This document shows positions 1 to 11,900 of a stretch of DNA of 64,000 bases, one piece after another. Below the pieces are notes generated by a model, which saw only the letters and a program-made list of their open reading frames with translations, had not been told where the DNA came from and did no database searches. Source of the DNA: Sphagnum magellanicum (Eukaryota > Streptophyta > Sphagnopsida > Sphagnales > Sphagnaceae); the NCBI GenBank assembly GCA_021904315.1, contig CM038908.1, forward strand, positions 29,254,001 through 29,318,000. Direction: 5' to 3'. The stretch's first letter is position 1. Every line of letters begins with the position of its first letter. Both the position numbers and the translations under genes were made by a program.

Positions 1-851
1 ACTCATATTGCATGAGCCACTTGTTAAGTAGACGTTTTCCATTCTTACTGTTACAGGTTTAAACTTGTCAAAAGGAGCAAAGCCCATAAGGTATGAGTCA
101 CTTGTTAAGCAAACCCAAATCTAATTCTCCTGCCCTTGACATCTAAAAGACAGTTGCTTCCTACATCAACCCTTCATATTTTAAGGTGGTCCTACCATTC
201 AATCCCACCCTTGGACTGAAAACTTGAAATGGATTCTTCTTCAAAGAATCTTCTAACTGATTTTTAAAGAAAGAGTTTATAACAAACAATGAGATTGTTT
301 GCTCCCCTTTATAGACTGGAAAAAATTCAGTATAACAGGCTTTAGGAAACAAAAGTGGGGCTATAGGAAAGAACAATAGAGGCAATTCTCTCATCCAATC
401 TTATTGCTGTATCCATCGAGCAGTGAAAAGCTGAAGGGCCTCTCTTAGTGTTTTTGAGTCACTGTGCATTGATTCAGAAAACTGCTCAAGTGCATTTCAT
501 ACAGGCAACCAAAGTTTCTGAGAGGTCCCATATGACCACCTGCACGAGAACAAGTTTCTGCCATTTTGCTGTCCATTTTGCTGCACTCCCAACTTAAATC
601 CATTGTTATCAACAATGGAGGGGGGTGAATTTACAACCATGCCATACCAATTCCCCAACTACAAAGGTTGCTTTGTATTTACATGACAATCTATGGCTGA
701 GGGGGGTCAATAATGCCACAAGAATACAAAATGACAAGCAGACCAACTATCAGTGTTCTGATTTCACTTTCAGATTTCCATTCGACAGCACGTCTGATGA
801 TTGTAGTAGACGTCTTGCCTCCTGCATCAGTACCAACCACACTTGATATCA
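1..851. other. region downstream of MED10, no gene seen
   Basis: This stretch lies 3' of the minus-strand MED10 coding region and probably contains its 3' untranslated region and flanking DNA. Only short open frames occur and none resembles a known protein. A short imperfect direct repeat is present at about 11-26 and 95-110 (core CACTTGTTAAG). Confidence 0.5.
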
Positions 852-2447
852 CTACATCAACATCATCCTTGGACATGATTGAAGTACACTGGCAGAACTT
901 TTTCTGACAGTGTAGAGCAGGGAAAAAGCATCCTCGTCACTTCTTAATCTCTGTGAAAATCAGTGATGAAGGTACTTACTGCAGATGACTGGTTCCGAAT
1001 CCCCCGGTAGGCCTCAATTTCATCTGGAAATGCATCCTCTGCTTCTTCCAACAAATGCTTCCTCAGACCCTGCAAAGACAAACTATCTCTTCTTTTTACA
1101 AACAATAACTCTCATGAGCATTGAGAAATCTCCATCCTCACAATTAAGAAAGCCAGAACAAAGGTTAAGGCTTCTCCTTAAATTAGTCAAAGAAAGAGTC
1201 AGACAAGAACTTGCAGAACTGGGAAGAAACACAACAGGGAGAAAACTACAACAAAAAAGACAAAACCCATGTGCAGTATGAAGAACAGTGACAGCCTCTC
1301 ACTTCTTCAGGGACCATCAACAGTAACATGTACAATTAGAAACCTATCTATTGCAACTTCCCCACTGAATTAATCAGCTCCCTAGCATGGGTATGGGCCC
1401 ATGTATAGAAGTCTAGAAGTGAACTGAAACATATAGCAAAGATATAACCTCTTGGAGATAGCACTCTTGTATATCATCAAGCTCTTCCATGCCCAGAAAA
1501 CAAGACAAGAAAACTCTGTTGAATAAGTCTCACCTTAAAAGCATCTACTTTTCCCCTGCTGACTTGGTTGCGCTGAACACAACTATTTAGTAGATTCCTT
1601 GTGTATTCATCAGGATTTCGGCCTTCATCTATGAAGCTGTTCCAATAGACAACATGAAGAATCAGCAGTTTATTCTCCAGGAACGACAAACTTATCAAAC
1701 ACTGATCATCATTGAAAGATGAAATGAGAGATCCAAAACAGACCTGACAAGATGTAGAAGCTTTTCATGAAAACGTCTCCACAGGAATAAACCTCTCTCT
1801 CTCTCTCTCAACATACTTCATGAAACTTCCAAAATCGTAGCAGCTTCAAGCAACTCTCTTGGAAAGAGAAAGAGTGCACCTTACAACTTCCAGAGGAATT
1901 TGGATATGACAATTCTCTGCAGCTTTGTGCATCACTTCTAGCTCACTGGCTAATCCATTTCTGTCCACGGCAACAAGTCAAGGCAAATCCTAATTTAGAA
2001 AGAGCTGCACACAATAACTAATATTTCACAACCAAGCAACAGATGTGCGATGCAAGGCATAACAATCTCTCTACAATTCGCACATGGATGGTGCGATCCT
2101 TCTGAAGACCATCGTACCCTATGCATGATTCGACAGGCAAATTACTAAAACAATCCACAAACGACGAGAATGGACCCGGCAAGCGGATTAGAAAAATGAG
2201 CACGAAATCCTCCTACAAAAGGATTTCAAAAAATCCATGACCTCCTCTAGCAAGCGGAGTAACTACCTCACCGGTCAATCCGCGCTCACGACTCGGAACC
2301 CTAATCAAGACGAGTGATGCGAAGAACTTACAAGCGTTCCAGAAGCAGGAGCTGCGAAGGCATCGTAAAAGACGAAACAGAGCAGTGCAGCTGATGGAGA
2401 AGAACCAGCGATCTCTGTACCGAGGCTAGGGTATCTTCCATGGCCAT
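852..2447 (-). CDS. MED10: Mediator of RNA polymerase II transcription subunit 10 (MED10)
   Basis: MED10 is a small nuclear subunit of the Mediator middle module, which bridges transcription factors and RNA polymerase II. Five exons can be read on the minus strand: 2447-2332, 1960-1880, 1636-1534, 1069-980 and 950-852. All have GT/AG borders and the phases join without a break to give 162 residues. Diagnostic segments are the N-terminal LVLLHQLHCSVSSF (exon 1), CHIQIPLEVV (exon 2), RNPDEYTRNLLNSCVQRNQV (exon 3) and LRKHLLEEAEDAFPDEIEAY (exon 4), which follow plant MED10 in order. Start: the ATG at 2447, with a second in-frame ATG two codons later. The C-terminal exon is least certain because this tail is poorly conserved in the family. 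The protein is slightly shorter than typical plant MED10 (about 180 aa). The gene stands alone, with no operon-like neighbour. Confidence 0.93.
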
Positions 2448-4809
2448 GGCAGGCGAGGGAACTGAGGCAGGAGCTCCTTGGGCTTGCTGCTCCGACTCCA
2501 TGCCTCGCTCTCGCTTCTCTCTCTTCCCCGCTCTCCCTCTGTCTCCCGCCCGCTTGTCTCCTGAGAGTGAAGGACGGAAAGATGAAAGCCTGTGGAAGGA
2601 TGCTAATGTGGATGAGAAAATGTTCTAAGCGAACGATCTTGTCTCTGAAAAGTACCAGCAACAGTCGAGGTTTTTGAGAAAGTTGGCTGATGTGGCATTC
2701 TTTTACCGGATATGTTTTTACTGGGTAAATGGCAAGGTCAGGGTATTATCAAAATAAGGGCATACAAGGCAAGAGCCGAGTGCAAGCTTGATTTCAGTAA
2801 TGCTATTGCCCACAGACTTTAAGCCACATCAAAATCGATGCAACCCTAATAAAAATTGATGCAATTGGGACAAGAAGGGGCTTCATGTGTTTTTCAAAAG
2901 CCGGCCATGAAAATAGAACACCACTATCAGCGTAGTGGGATAATTGTACACCATAGTGTGGCTTCCCAAAATTCTAAGAGGTTTTTCCGTTGGTAAAAAT
3001 GGGTGAACGGGTAGGAACAAGTGTTGGGCTGTTCTCTCTTTTTTTACGAACGAATCAGTGGGTTAAGGGTTCGTGGGTATATGAATGCTTAACTGGCAAG
3101 TTGGACTCTTACCCAGCAGTACTCAAAAAAATTTAGAACAGGGTTTGATCCTTAACTTTGAAGGTTCTAAAAATTCAAAGAATTGGGGCAAAGAAACCCT
3201 AACCCTAAATGGATAGGTTGCAACTAGTGCTGGGCAGTTCTCTCTTTCTGAAAGAACAAATCTGCAGGTAAGGGACAAGGATATATGAACACTTGACCAA
3301 GCAATGCTGACCCTTACCCAGCAGTTCTCAAAAACATTATATCAGTTTTTGACTTACTCTGAGGGTTCTAAAACATCAAAGAACTGGGTGAAAGAAACCT
3401 ACCGTACACCACGAGTTCTTTGCTGGTTCTTTCATGAAAATTGCCAGTTCTTTGAAAGTTCTCAAAAACTTGGAACTGGGTTCTTTCAAGTCTGAAATTT
3501 GAAGCGGAAGGTTCTGTCATTCTGAAAATCTGGAACTGGAGGTTCTCTCATCCTAAAAATCCAGAACCAGAGATTCTTTGATTTTGAAACTTAAAAAAAA
3601 ACTGAACCTGGAAGTTGTTACCATAATCAAAGAACCACACAACACACTAGTAAGCCCTACTATGTGTGCTATTTATCAGCTTTCACCTGATTATAGGCTG
3701 TAGCAGGCCATCAAGCAGGGTCTCTGCACTCAACTGCAACAAGGTAGATAGCCTGCTACAACCTGTAGCCAGGCTCAAGGTAACAAACACCTATCCCATA
3801 GAAACAGATGAAAGAACCACTGCAATGGTAACAATGCAAACTAGATCACAGATCAATAAGGTGCAGCATGCCTCACATCTGAAACCTGAAGGCTAAAATC
3901 AACATAAGCATCCATATTTGTAACCAGCAGAACAGTCATCTCTTCCACAAAAGGTGTGTATCTCAGGTACAAGATGCTTCTCTTTTTCCCACAACCTCTG
4001 GTTGTTCTAACATAAGAAAATCCAGTGTATGCAAGTAGTCCTACTCAAGCCCAGACTTTTTATCCCCCCCCAGAAAAAAATTACAACCCTCAAAATTCTT
4101 ACATACATAATGGCTGCAACAACAGGCATAGCAAACAGCCATATATTGCAACCACAAATGGTTGCAACAATGGAATGAATCTTGGTCCTACAGAATGTCT
4201 ATGTGTGCTACAGTGAGAGTGAATCATTTGAAACTGTGATGGTGAAGTCCACAATGAAGTCAACACAATCTTTTGGGTACAAACAAAAACTTGCCTTGGA
4301 ACAAATAAAAACCTGGAACCGTACTAATGCCTTGATGCACCACTGAATCCCACCATTATGTATATCACAGCATGCCCCATTGAATCAGTTCTGAAGCAGC
4401 ATCTTCCCCTTCCCCAACTAAAGTTGAGAGAGGTATTTTGGCTACTTTGTGAGATTCTTGAATCACTTCCCAGACAATAGCCTGATTACCATCCACTTTG
4501 TTCAATTAATGGAGAAAGGGGATTTTCCTTCACATCAGAGTAAATCCTCACACAGTAGACAGCTGTGATGGGTTGACACCACAAGAGCACCTGTGCTAAA
4601 TATTCTAGATTCTAGGCATATATGCATGTGCAATTGTCCCCCTGAGTTCACATTCCAGGCAGTAACACTCATTCATGCTTGTTGACAAGCACAGAATCAT
4701 TGCACTTAAACAAATGCCCTGGAAGAGTGACCACAAAAGAACATTTGGAATACTGAAACAATGTTCAACTTCTTATTGCAAGTACACAACTTCTTGCCAA
4801 TTTTCTGCT
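2448..4809. other. intergenic, no gene seen
   Basis: The part next to 2447-2640 should hold the MED10 promoter and leader. The rest has only short unrelated open frames. A local direct duplication at 3013-3402 is listed separately. Nothing else recognisable. Confidence 0.5.
3013..3402. repeat. two adjacent copies of a ~190-bp direct repeat
   Basis: Copy 1 (about 3013-3205) and copy 2 (about 3219-3402) share ordered blocks: GGGC(T/A)GTTCTCTCTTT, a GGATATATGAA-like block, CTTACCCAGCAGT, TCTCAAAAA, GAGGGTTCTAAAA and AAAGAAACC. They are diverged, and tracts rich in GGTTCT and its variants continue to about 3600. This looks like an old local duplication of a non-coding repeat. Confidence 0.6.
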
Positions 4810-5154
4810 TCAAGCCAGCAAGAGCCTGCGGGTGGCACGATGATTATAGTGCTCACTGATCTTGTTGCCAAGCTTATTGTTAAGTTGACAAAGAGCACGT
4901 TGACCACCCCCCAAGCCAGAGCATAAATCCTTTGTGCCGAGAGTGACAGCAAAGTACAGATACACAGTGCACAGGAAGGCCAAGATACCAAGCATGCTAA
5001 GAAGAAACTGGTGGCGCTGTGCCAAGGAACGCCACCCAAGGTCAGGCTCATCACCAATGCGGCTCTGGCTTCTCTTAAATGGAGCTGGGGACAATGGGTT
5101 TCCAGACCGCCTGTGTGCAGGTGAGAGTCCACCTGGTAGAACATCAACTCCCAT
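4810..5154 (-). CDS. small single-pass membrane protein, plant-type, unknown function
   Basis: A single open frame of 114 residues. The N-terminal half is hydrophilic and rich in Ser, Arg and Pro (residues 1-35), followed by a PDLGWRSLAQRH block (about 38-49). One strong hydrophobic segment comes next (about 50-72, LLSMLGILAFLCTVYLYFAV), then a short C-terminal tail with two Cys. This order, a basic Ser-rich head, a D-L-G-W-R motif and one membrane span, reminds me of a small conserved land-plant membrane protein family without assigned function. I cannot name it. The ATG at 5154 is the first in frame. The overlapping 124-aa frame at 4773-5147 lacks this pattern and is judged a shadow. A downstream exon replacing the last residues cannot be excluded. 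Confidence 0.65.
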   Translation of the reverse strand: MGVDVLPGGLSPAHRRSGNPLSPAPFKRSQSRIGDEPDLGWRSLAQRHQFLLSMLGILAFLCTVYLYFAVTLGTKDLCSGLGGGQRALCQLNNKLGNKISEHYNHRATRRLLLA

Positions 5155-7014
5155 TTCTACACTGTCTTCTTGTCAACTCTGCTGGACTTTCCAAGACCAC
5201 TGAGAGCAAATTTGGAGTCACAGTACCCTCTCAAAAAGTACCTGCTCAAATTGACAAACACACCTGTGTTCAGTTTTTGCAACCACCTCTGCATGCATAG
5301 CTTTCATAACCATCACACCATCCTGCAATCCATGTATGACACCTTTTGAGTATGCTTCTAGTATTTCTCTCAAAAGAAGCTACAAGGAAGGCATCTTGTT
5401 CTATGTTTTGTTGCCAAACTTTCTTGCACTCTTCAACAATTGGCATTGCTCACATAAGCCTTCTATTGCAAATGTAAGATACAACATTGTCATGCTACAA
5501 CTGCATTGCAGCTGCAAACCCTTCTTCTCTGTGTGAGACATGCCCTAAAATGCTTCTTGAGCTCCTAACTGCAGTAGAGGCAGCCAACTTGCGCTCTTAC
5601 CTGTTACTAACAGCAACCAATGATCATCACTTCATTCCTCTACATCTTTCTTCTGTTAAAACATCCTGCAACAAAGGAACAAGGTGATCACAGAACTCAA
5701 CATCAATTCCTGAAAAAGAAGCCAAAACCTAGTTGTGTTGCATCCACTGCTAAAGTTATGTTTTCAGAACCAAGGCTGTTCAATGACTAACCCTGAACCC
5801 CAATTACAGAAGGTTCAAATGGATTTGTGAGCGATTGTGCAAATGTCAAAGCAAAACGTCCTTGATCTGTAAAGATTACAACACATCAAGCAATATCAAG
5901 GTGCTCATGATCTGTAAAGATTACAACACATATGTACGTCTTTTGTTTGTTTCTATGACCAAGAGAACAGTCGAAAGCGAAACTAGACGAAGCGCAGATG
6001 CGCTTGTTGAATCTACGGAAAGGGGGAAAAAAAGATGACTCATGCTCTCACCAACTAGAATGCTGCACATCTTGTCAGTCACAGCAAGCAACAAAAGTAA
6101 GAAAAATACACGGTGCACAATGGAGTGCACATCGAATCCAAGCGTCTCCTTAAGACCAAGACATGAATAAGCTCTTGTACGCTGAGCACTGCATTCAAAC
6201 GGTTCTGGAAGCAATGTCATCTATTAGTATGCGATCTGCAGATGTTTGCAAATCCCAGTTCAAATCTGTCTCTCTATCTCTCTGCCTGACCGGTCTGAGA
6301 AACGTCTACATTAGAAACACGAGAGTAGAAACGGTCTGCCCCTCCTAAACCGAGGTTCTCACAACAAGCCTAAATGGAATCCCAAGATCGAAATAAAATG
6401 GAGACGTTTTACACAAAATGGGAGCAGCAGCAAACACGGCAATGTCGGCGAGGACACAAAAGGACGCGAGAGCAAAATGCAAGAGGAGAGAGAAGAAGAA
6501 GAGTAGTACAATGAATGAGCGGTCCCCGTCGCGCTCGCTGTCTTTCTTCACCTCAGACGCTGAAATTTTGATCCTCTGGGAGGTAGACAACAGGCCAAGC
6601 TTTCCGAGACGAGACGAGACGAGACGAAGCCTTCCGATGTCCGAGCTTACGAGATCCACTCTCGCAAGAACGGAAGAAACGCGTGCTTGACAACGACGGC
6701 ACTCCCGCTGCTGCAGCGCGTCTTCGCGTTGATGCAGAGCGCGGAGCTCCGTCGCGGGCGACAACTACGATGAGACGCGACTGGCGACCGTCATTAACAG
6801 CTTACGAGAAGGAAGGTAAAAAGTAAGAAAACTGAAATGATTTCAAATCTGCGGTTAAATTACTTTACAAAGAGTAAAATTCATCATCTCCTGTTACAGC
6901 ATGTAACTAGGTACCTTTTATTAGGTACTAAGTTATTATGGCAAGTCTCTTCTTCTTCTTTTTTTTTTCTTTTTTTTTTTCTCTTTTCTTAAAAGGAAAT
7001 CAACCAGTTTATGT
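5155..7014. other. probable leader/promoter region of the small membrane-protein gene
   Basis: No conserved coding sequence is recognised. At 6345-6800 base composition becomes GC- and CpG-rich, and three frames stay partly open (the longest is 139 aa on the minus strand). This is typical of a promoter or first non-coding exon rather than of a gene. A minus-strand transcript starting here and splicing to the ATG at 5154 would fit, but that is inference. Pyrimidine runs at 6952-6990 are low complexity. Confidence 0.35.
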
Positions 7015-7305
7015 GTAGGGTAAAGGCCTTAGGGTGGTGGGGTTCTCGAACTAGGGGGCCTAAGAGGAAGCAATAGCCGAGTCCAGCCCCACATTTTGAG
7101 AATGTCCCCCCACCCATGGGCTTTACCTACCGTTTATCATGAACCAAACCCTATGTAGATCGCAAGGCATATGAATCGTAGGGATCTATGTAGATCATGA
7201 TGCATATGAATGGGGAGGGTTCTTATGCCTAGTACACCACAACAGTGGGAGGGTTCTTGAACCTAGAAGAAGTAGGCATCAATTGGGAGGAGGCAAATTC
7301 ATGGA
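7015..7305 (+). repeat. dispersed foldback (MITE-like) repeat, copy 1
   Basis: About 290 bp shared with copies at 7985-8240 and 33340-33665. Within it, GGTAAAGGCC near the start faces GGGCTTTACC about 100 bp later, forming an inverted pair. The second half carries GATCTATGTAGATCATGA and two GGGAGGGTTCTT blocks. No coding potential. The structure suggests a non-autonomous foldback or MITE-type element, though no target duplication was found. Confidence 0.6.
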
Positions 7306-7540
7306 TTTATTAAGGTGGCCTCCACATATACTACAAATTTTCTTCAAGTGCTTTCGATCCTTTTAAAAAAAAATGGTTCCCAAGAGTAAGAGAGCTACCC
7401 AAAACTAAAGTTTGGGTAGTGCCTAAGGACAGGGTATGTTAGTCTTTAGGGCCATAGTTTGGCATAAATTGCAGAGTAAGGGTTTAGGGTTTCAGGCTCC
7501 TGAAATATTTAGGCCGATACATGACATGAAGCACAGACAG

Positions 7541-7570
7541 AAAATAATAATAATAATAATAATAATAATT
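7541..7570. repeat. (AAT)n microsatellite
   Basis: About ten consecutive AAT units, AT-rich flanks, no gene context. Confidence 0.9.
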
Positions 7571-7984
7571 CTTTTGTGATACCCAATAGGTAAATTTATT
7601 TTTGGTTGCTTCTGAACATCATATGTTAGTATCCAGTTGTAACTTGCAATCAGTGCCTCTGACTCCAAATTTAGCATTTCTCAGGTTAAATATAGCTGTG
7701 CTTAGTTAGAGGGCCTCACTCATGAAGGTTGAAGAAGGAACAGGTGGTGTAGGTACTGGCATGGTGGTTCACCCTGGCCCTCTACTCCCTCCACCATACA
7801 AGCTCCAACTAGTTTAAGCAGGTCATTCTGAATGATTTGAACTTATCTGAAGTATAGAATATCCATGTGCATAGGTCAGTAGTCAAAAAGAGATGCAGAG
7901 AAATTTCCTTGGTAGAACCTTATGAAGTAAAAGAACCTTGCTCAAAACCAAAGGCACCTTGTATCTATGGAATATCATTCTTTA

Positions 7985-8240
7985 AAAAATAGGAGGGATC
8001 TTACACCTACTCCTCAAGAGTAAAAAATATGCTTACTTTTGGGTGTAAGAGCCCTCCCTTTCTCAAGGATTATTAGGAGTAATAAGAATTCTCTCCTCCT
8101 CCACTTGTTTAAACTTTTGAATCCTAAACCTTAAATCTGGGTTCATATTATGGTTTCGGGCTTTACAATGGGTGAAGCGCCTGGGTGAAAGAAAATTCCC
8201 AAAACGCAAGACCCAACTCAACTATCACCTTGTTGTCCTA
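7985..8240 (-). repeat. dispersed foldback (MITE-like) repeat, copy 2 (diverged)
   Basis: Relative to the 7015 copy this one is inverted: a TTACACCTACTCCTCAAGAG block, then GGGTGTAAGAGCCCTCCC, and later GGGCTTTACAATGGGTGAA followed by AAAACGCAAGACCCAACTCA. It is more diverged and partly rearranged, so the ends are approximate. Confidence 0.45.
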
Positions 8241-8794
8241 GGCCACTTATATTTGTGAATGCCCTCACCACTCATTTAATTGTCCAATAGGTGATTTTCT
8301 TCTCTCTCCATTTGCATTACATGAATAGCCTACCCAAGTGTAAATAGGGTCCCTAAACCCTAAACCCTAATCACAAGCTCAATGAACTGAACCCGAGAAA
8401 GAATTTGGAACACTTTATGAGCAATATATGTTAGTGTGTTTGGGGTTAATTCTATTATTCCTGAACCTTTCTTTCTCTCACTTGTTCAAACTTGTTTAAT
8501 GACCTAAAATATTGATTGAGGCTAAGGGTGACTTCCCCTAGTGTTGTTGAGAGCTCCTGAACCATGAAATGCCAAAATCACTCAATCTGAGGACAAAGGC
8601 TGTGTCGGTGGTCTCAGTTCTTTACACACTAGGAGTTGCAAGCCCAAGGGCCCTTGAAAATCAAAATAGATGAAAAGTTTACATGGATTCGTACATTGCA
8701 GCAAAAAGATATTGTAATGTAAGAATCCATGTAAATTTCATGGGTTGGGTTTAGGTTTTAGGGTTTAAGGTTTAGGGTTCAGTCTAAAACCTGT

Positions 8795-8915
8795 GATCAG
8801 TTGGTTCATTTGTTGGCCCTGCCTTGTAAGGCAGGGATATTGTGTTGAGAATCATTATAGAGTATAGTAGCTTTAAGGGATTTTGCTCCCCTATCAACTA
8901 GGTGAGATGATTCAT
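8795..8915 (+). repeat. dispersed repeat paired with 29020-29110 (inverted)
   Basis: The segment containing ATTATAGAGTATAGTAGCTT and AAGGGATTTTG reappears as its reverse complement at about 29030-29075, with a TGCCTTG(T/G)(A/T)AGGCA mini-palindrome at the outer side of both copies. It is probably the conserved end of a small dispersed element. Confidence 0.55.
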
Positions 8916-11900
8916 CCTAATTTGGTTGTAAGAAGATTCACATTCATCTTTTGACATTTTGTTTTCTCTGCCACCTCCTCAAATGTGCACCCAGCCCAAC
9001 TGACTTTGTCACCAATCTATAATCACAAAACTAAATATGAAAATATTTTCTTCAAAAATGATTATGGCACCCCTCATACACAAAAATTCATGTAATTCTT
9101 TCAAAATGTGACTATGTGATTGAAAACATTCAAATACACATGTCACAATGAGACTTTTTTATGTTTTTTTGGTTTGAAATTTTGCATAAATGTGAAATAT
9201 AAATATGAAAAGAGAAGATATGGATAAAATTATTTTACAAAAAAAGCCATTAGACTTGCAAAAAATTAAAAATCATGTTACAACATTTCCCTATTGGTTT
9301 TGGTTTGGTAACAAAATTTTACATGTTTAAGTAGGTCCTAGAACATGTCATCATTTAATGTGATATCCCTTCTGGATTCTTCATAATTAATGTACTGTAA
9401 AAAAATGAAAAAAAATAAAATCATGAATGTTTTTCCATTTACAACAACATGATATACATTAAAATAAATTAAAATTTGTTTTCCCCTAGCTATGACCAAA
9501 TTTATCATAAATATCAATTGTTGATATTAAATTGATGGCAGGGCCATTGTGTATAACACACCTTGTTGGAAGAGCAAGTTTGGGGGAAATTCAAGTATGC
9601 AAAAGGTCTTTTAGCACAGTTCAATCCAATGTTGGGTGGGTATTTGCTTGGGCTTGTGAGAATCACTGGTTCTAGATATGGTTAGTTAGAATGGAACCAG
9701 AATTGAGTCTGATTTTTGGAATCTGAGCAGGAACTGAACCTGACTTTAATTTCTTAAAGAACTGGACCTAGAATCATCATGCACTATTTAGCTAAGGAAC
9801 TGGGTACCAGAACTCAGTTTTTTTTGGCAAAAAATGATTAGATAGGGGGATTAATCCCCACTTAACTACCAATTCCAGTCCAAGTTAGTAAGAACCAGAT
9901 CTGATTTTCAAAAGGGGAACTGGATTTATTTGTTTACTCAAGTGGACCCCAAACCAGATTCCAAGAAAGATGTAGATACTTGAGATTTCACCATTCTTTC
10001 ACTATTACTAACTGGTTTGGGTGTCCGCTTCAAGCACATTTTTAGGGCCTTTCCTAGGTGGGACAGGTAGTCATTTGTTGGTTCCACTTTTGGAGTGGTT
10101 AGATTCACTTGTAAAGGTCAATTCACACATAAGGTTTGGCCATCTTGATGAAGGCGCTAATGGCCAAAAAAGCCATCTACAAAGAGTGTGTTGACACGAA
10201 TTAAAGACATTAACAATTCATCATTAACATTCTTTATTTCACTATCCTTGTTTGCACTTAAGGTTAGGTTAGAGTTGTGTAAGTGTTGTTAATAGTTTTT
10301 TTGTTGCCTTTGTTCATGACTTTTTTTTAATTTTTTTGCTTTTAATGAGTGTTTTTGCTTTTGATAAGCATCTTCACTTTCTTTGTTTTTAATATTAAAA
10401 TGAAATATATATGTACCCTAGGCAAAATAAATGTATAAGTTAAATAGCCAAACTAGTATGGTTGATTTGAGTAAATATTAAATCATAATGGTCAATTTGG
10501 TTAATTGTAAATCACAATGGTTATTGAATATGATCAATTTGACTAAACTTTGGTCATTTTGATGGATCGATAGCGTTTTTGACCATATGTTTGGTTTGTC
10601 ACATAATCAAAAAGATCATTTTAGTCAAATGTTTCAATACAAAATAACTTGTGTTTTTCATGCCCCAAACCTTTAGTAAAGTTGAACCTTTTGAAAACTC
10701 ATGTTTTCTTGTTGGTATACATTCCTTTTACTATGACATCTCCCATTGTCATCAAAATTTATATGTTTCCCCTCCTAATGGCATGTTGAGTGGAGTTATT
10801 CCTCATGTAGATATTTATAGGTAAGATATTCTCATAAGTTTTGAACCAATTTTTATAATGCAACCAATGTGAAGATGTTGTAAAATATAAGTACCAAATG
10901 TGAAGATGTTATGTGAAGTTGTGAACTTTCAAGATCCAAACCATTTTGAGGAACTTAAGCAAGGTGAATGATAAGATACTAGGCAAATAAAAAAGGATTT
11001 GTCTTTGTTTTTGAAAAATTCTAAGAAACAAATGACGACATACAAATCAAAAAAGTGGTGAGAAATGAATATGTGAAGGTGATTTGACCTAAAACTAAAT
11101 TAATTTAAATATTGAGTTGTTTGGATAAAGATCAAACTAATAAACTTAATCTTAAACTCAATTTGCCCACTTTGCTATAGTTGTCCATGTTTAATGAACC
11201 ATGTGGTAGTTCTAAAACCATGTTTGAATTCTAAAGATGGTGGTTGCTACATTTTCGTTTGTTCATGTGGTACTAAGTTGGATCACTTGGCTTTTGACAT
11301 TAGGTATTTAGCAATCAATAGACCTACACACAAACGGATGTAGTTGTTGAAAAAAGGGATGTGATATTTGGTCATTATCTACTTACTTCAAGTATTGACT
11401 TTAGTTCTTTCCTAAAAAAATATTTGGTTGAAACATATACTTATAGTGGCTAACAAAGAAAAAAACAAAGGTTTTTTGTTATTTTGATGTGTAAATTTGT
11501 TTTTTTGTTGTTTTATTTGTTTGTTTGTTGCAATTTGTGATCTCTTGAGATCCATAAAATTTTATTTATAGTGTTTATTGTTGGGCGATTACTACGAATA
11601 TGCTTACAATTTGAAGGTTTTAATTTGAAGATGGGATGTTTTTATCCCAATGTTAAGTGATTTTTTCTTTTGTAATTGACAATGCCAATCCCTTAACTTG
11701 ACCATGTGCATTACAATTCACTAACATTAAAAAGAAGTGATAGAAAGCAGATGCAACAATTTTGCACACCATGATTATATTCTTCATAGTATTGTAAAAA
11801 ATAAGTTAAATTTGTTTGCATTATATTAAGATTGTTGTGCTTATGTGTAGTTAATTGGTTTCTTAAGACAAACATTGGGGATTAGTTTTGTCAAATGAGT

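Noticed and set aside
6345-6764. 139-codon minus-strand frame with a hydrophobic stretch
   Set aside because: CpG-rich region with several open frames and no recognisable domain; better read as promoter or leader.
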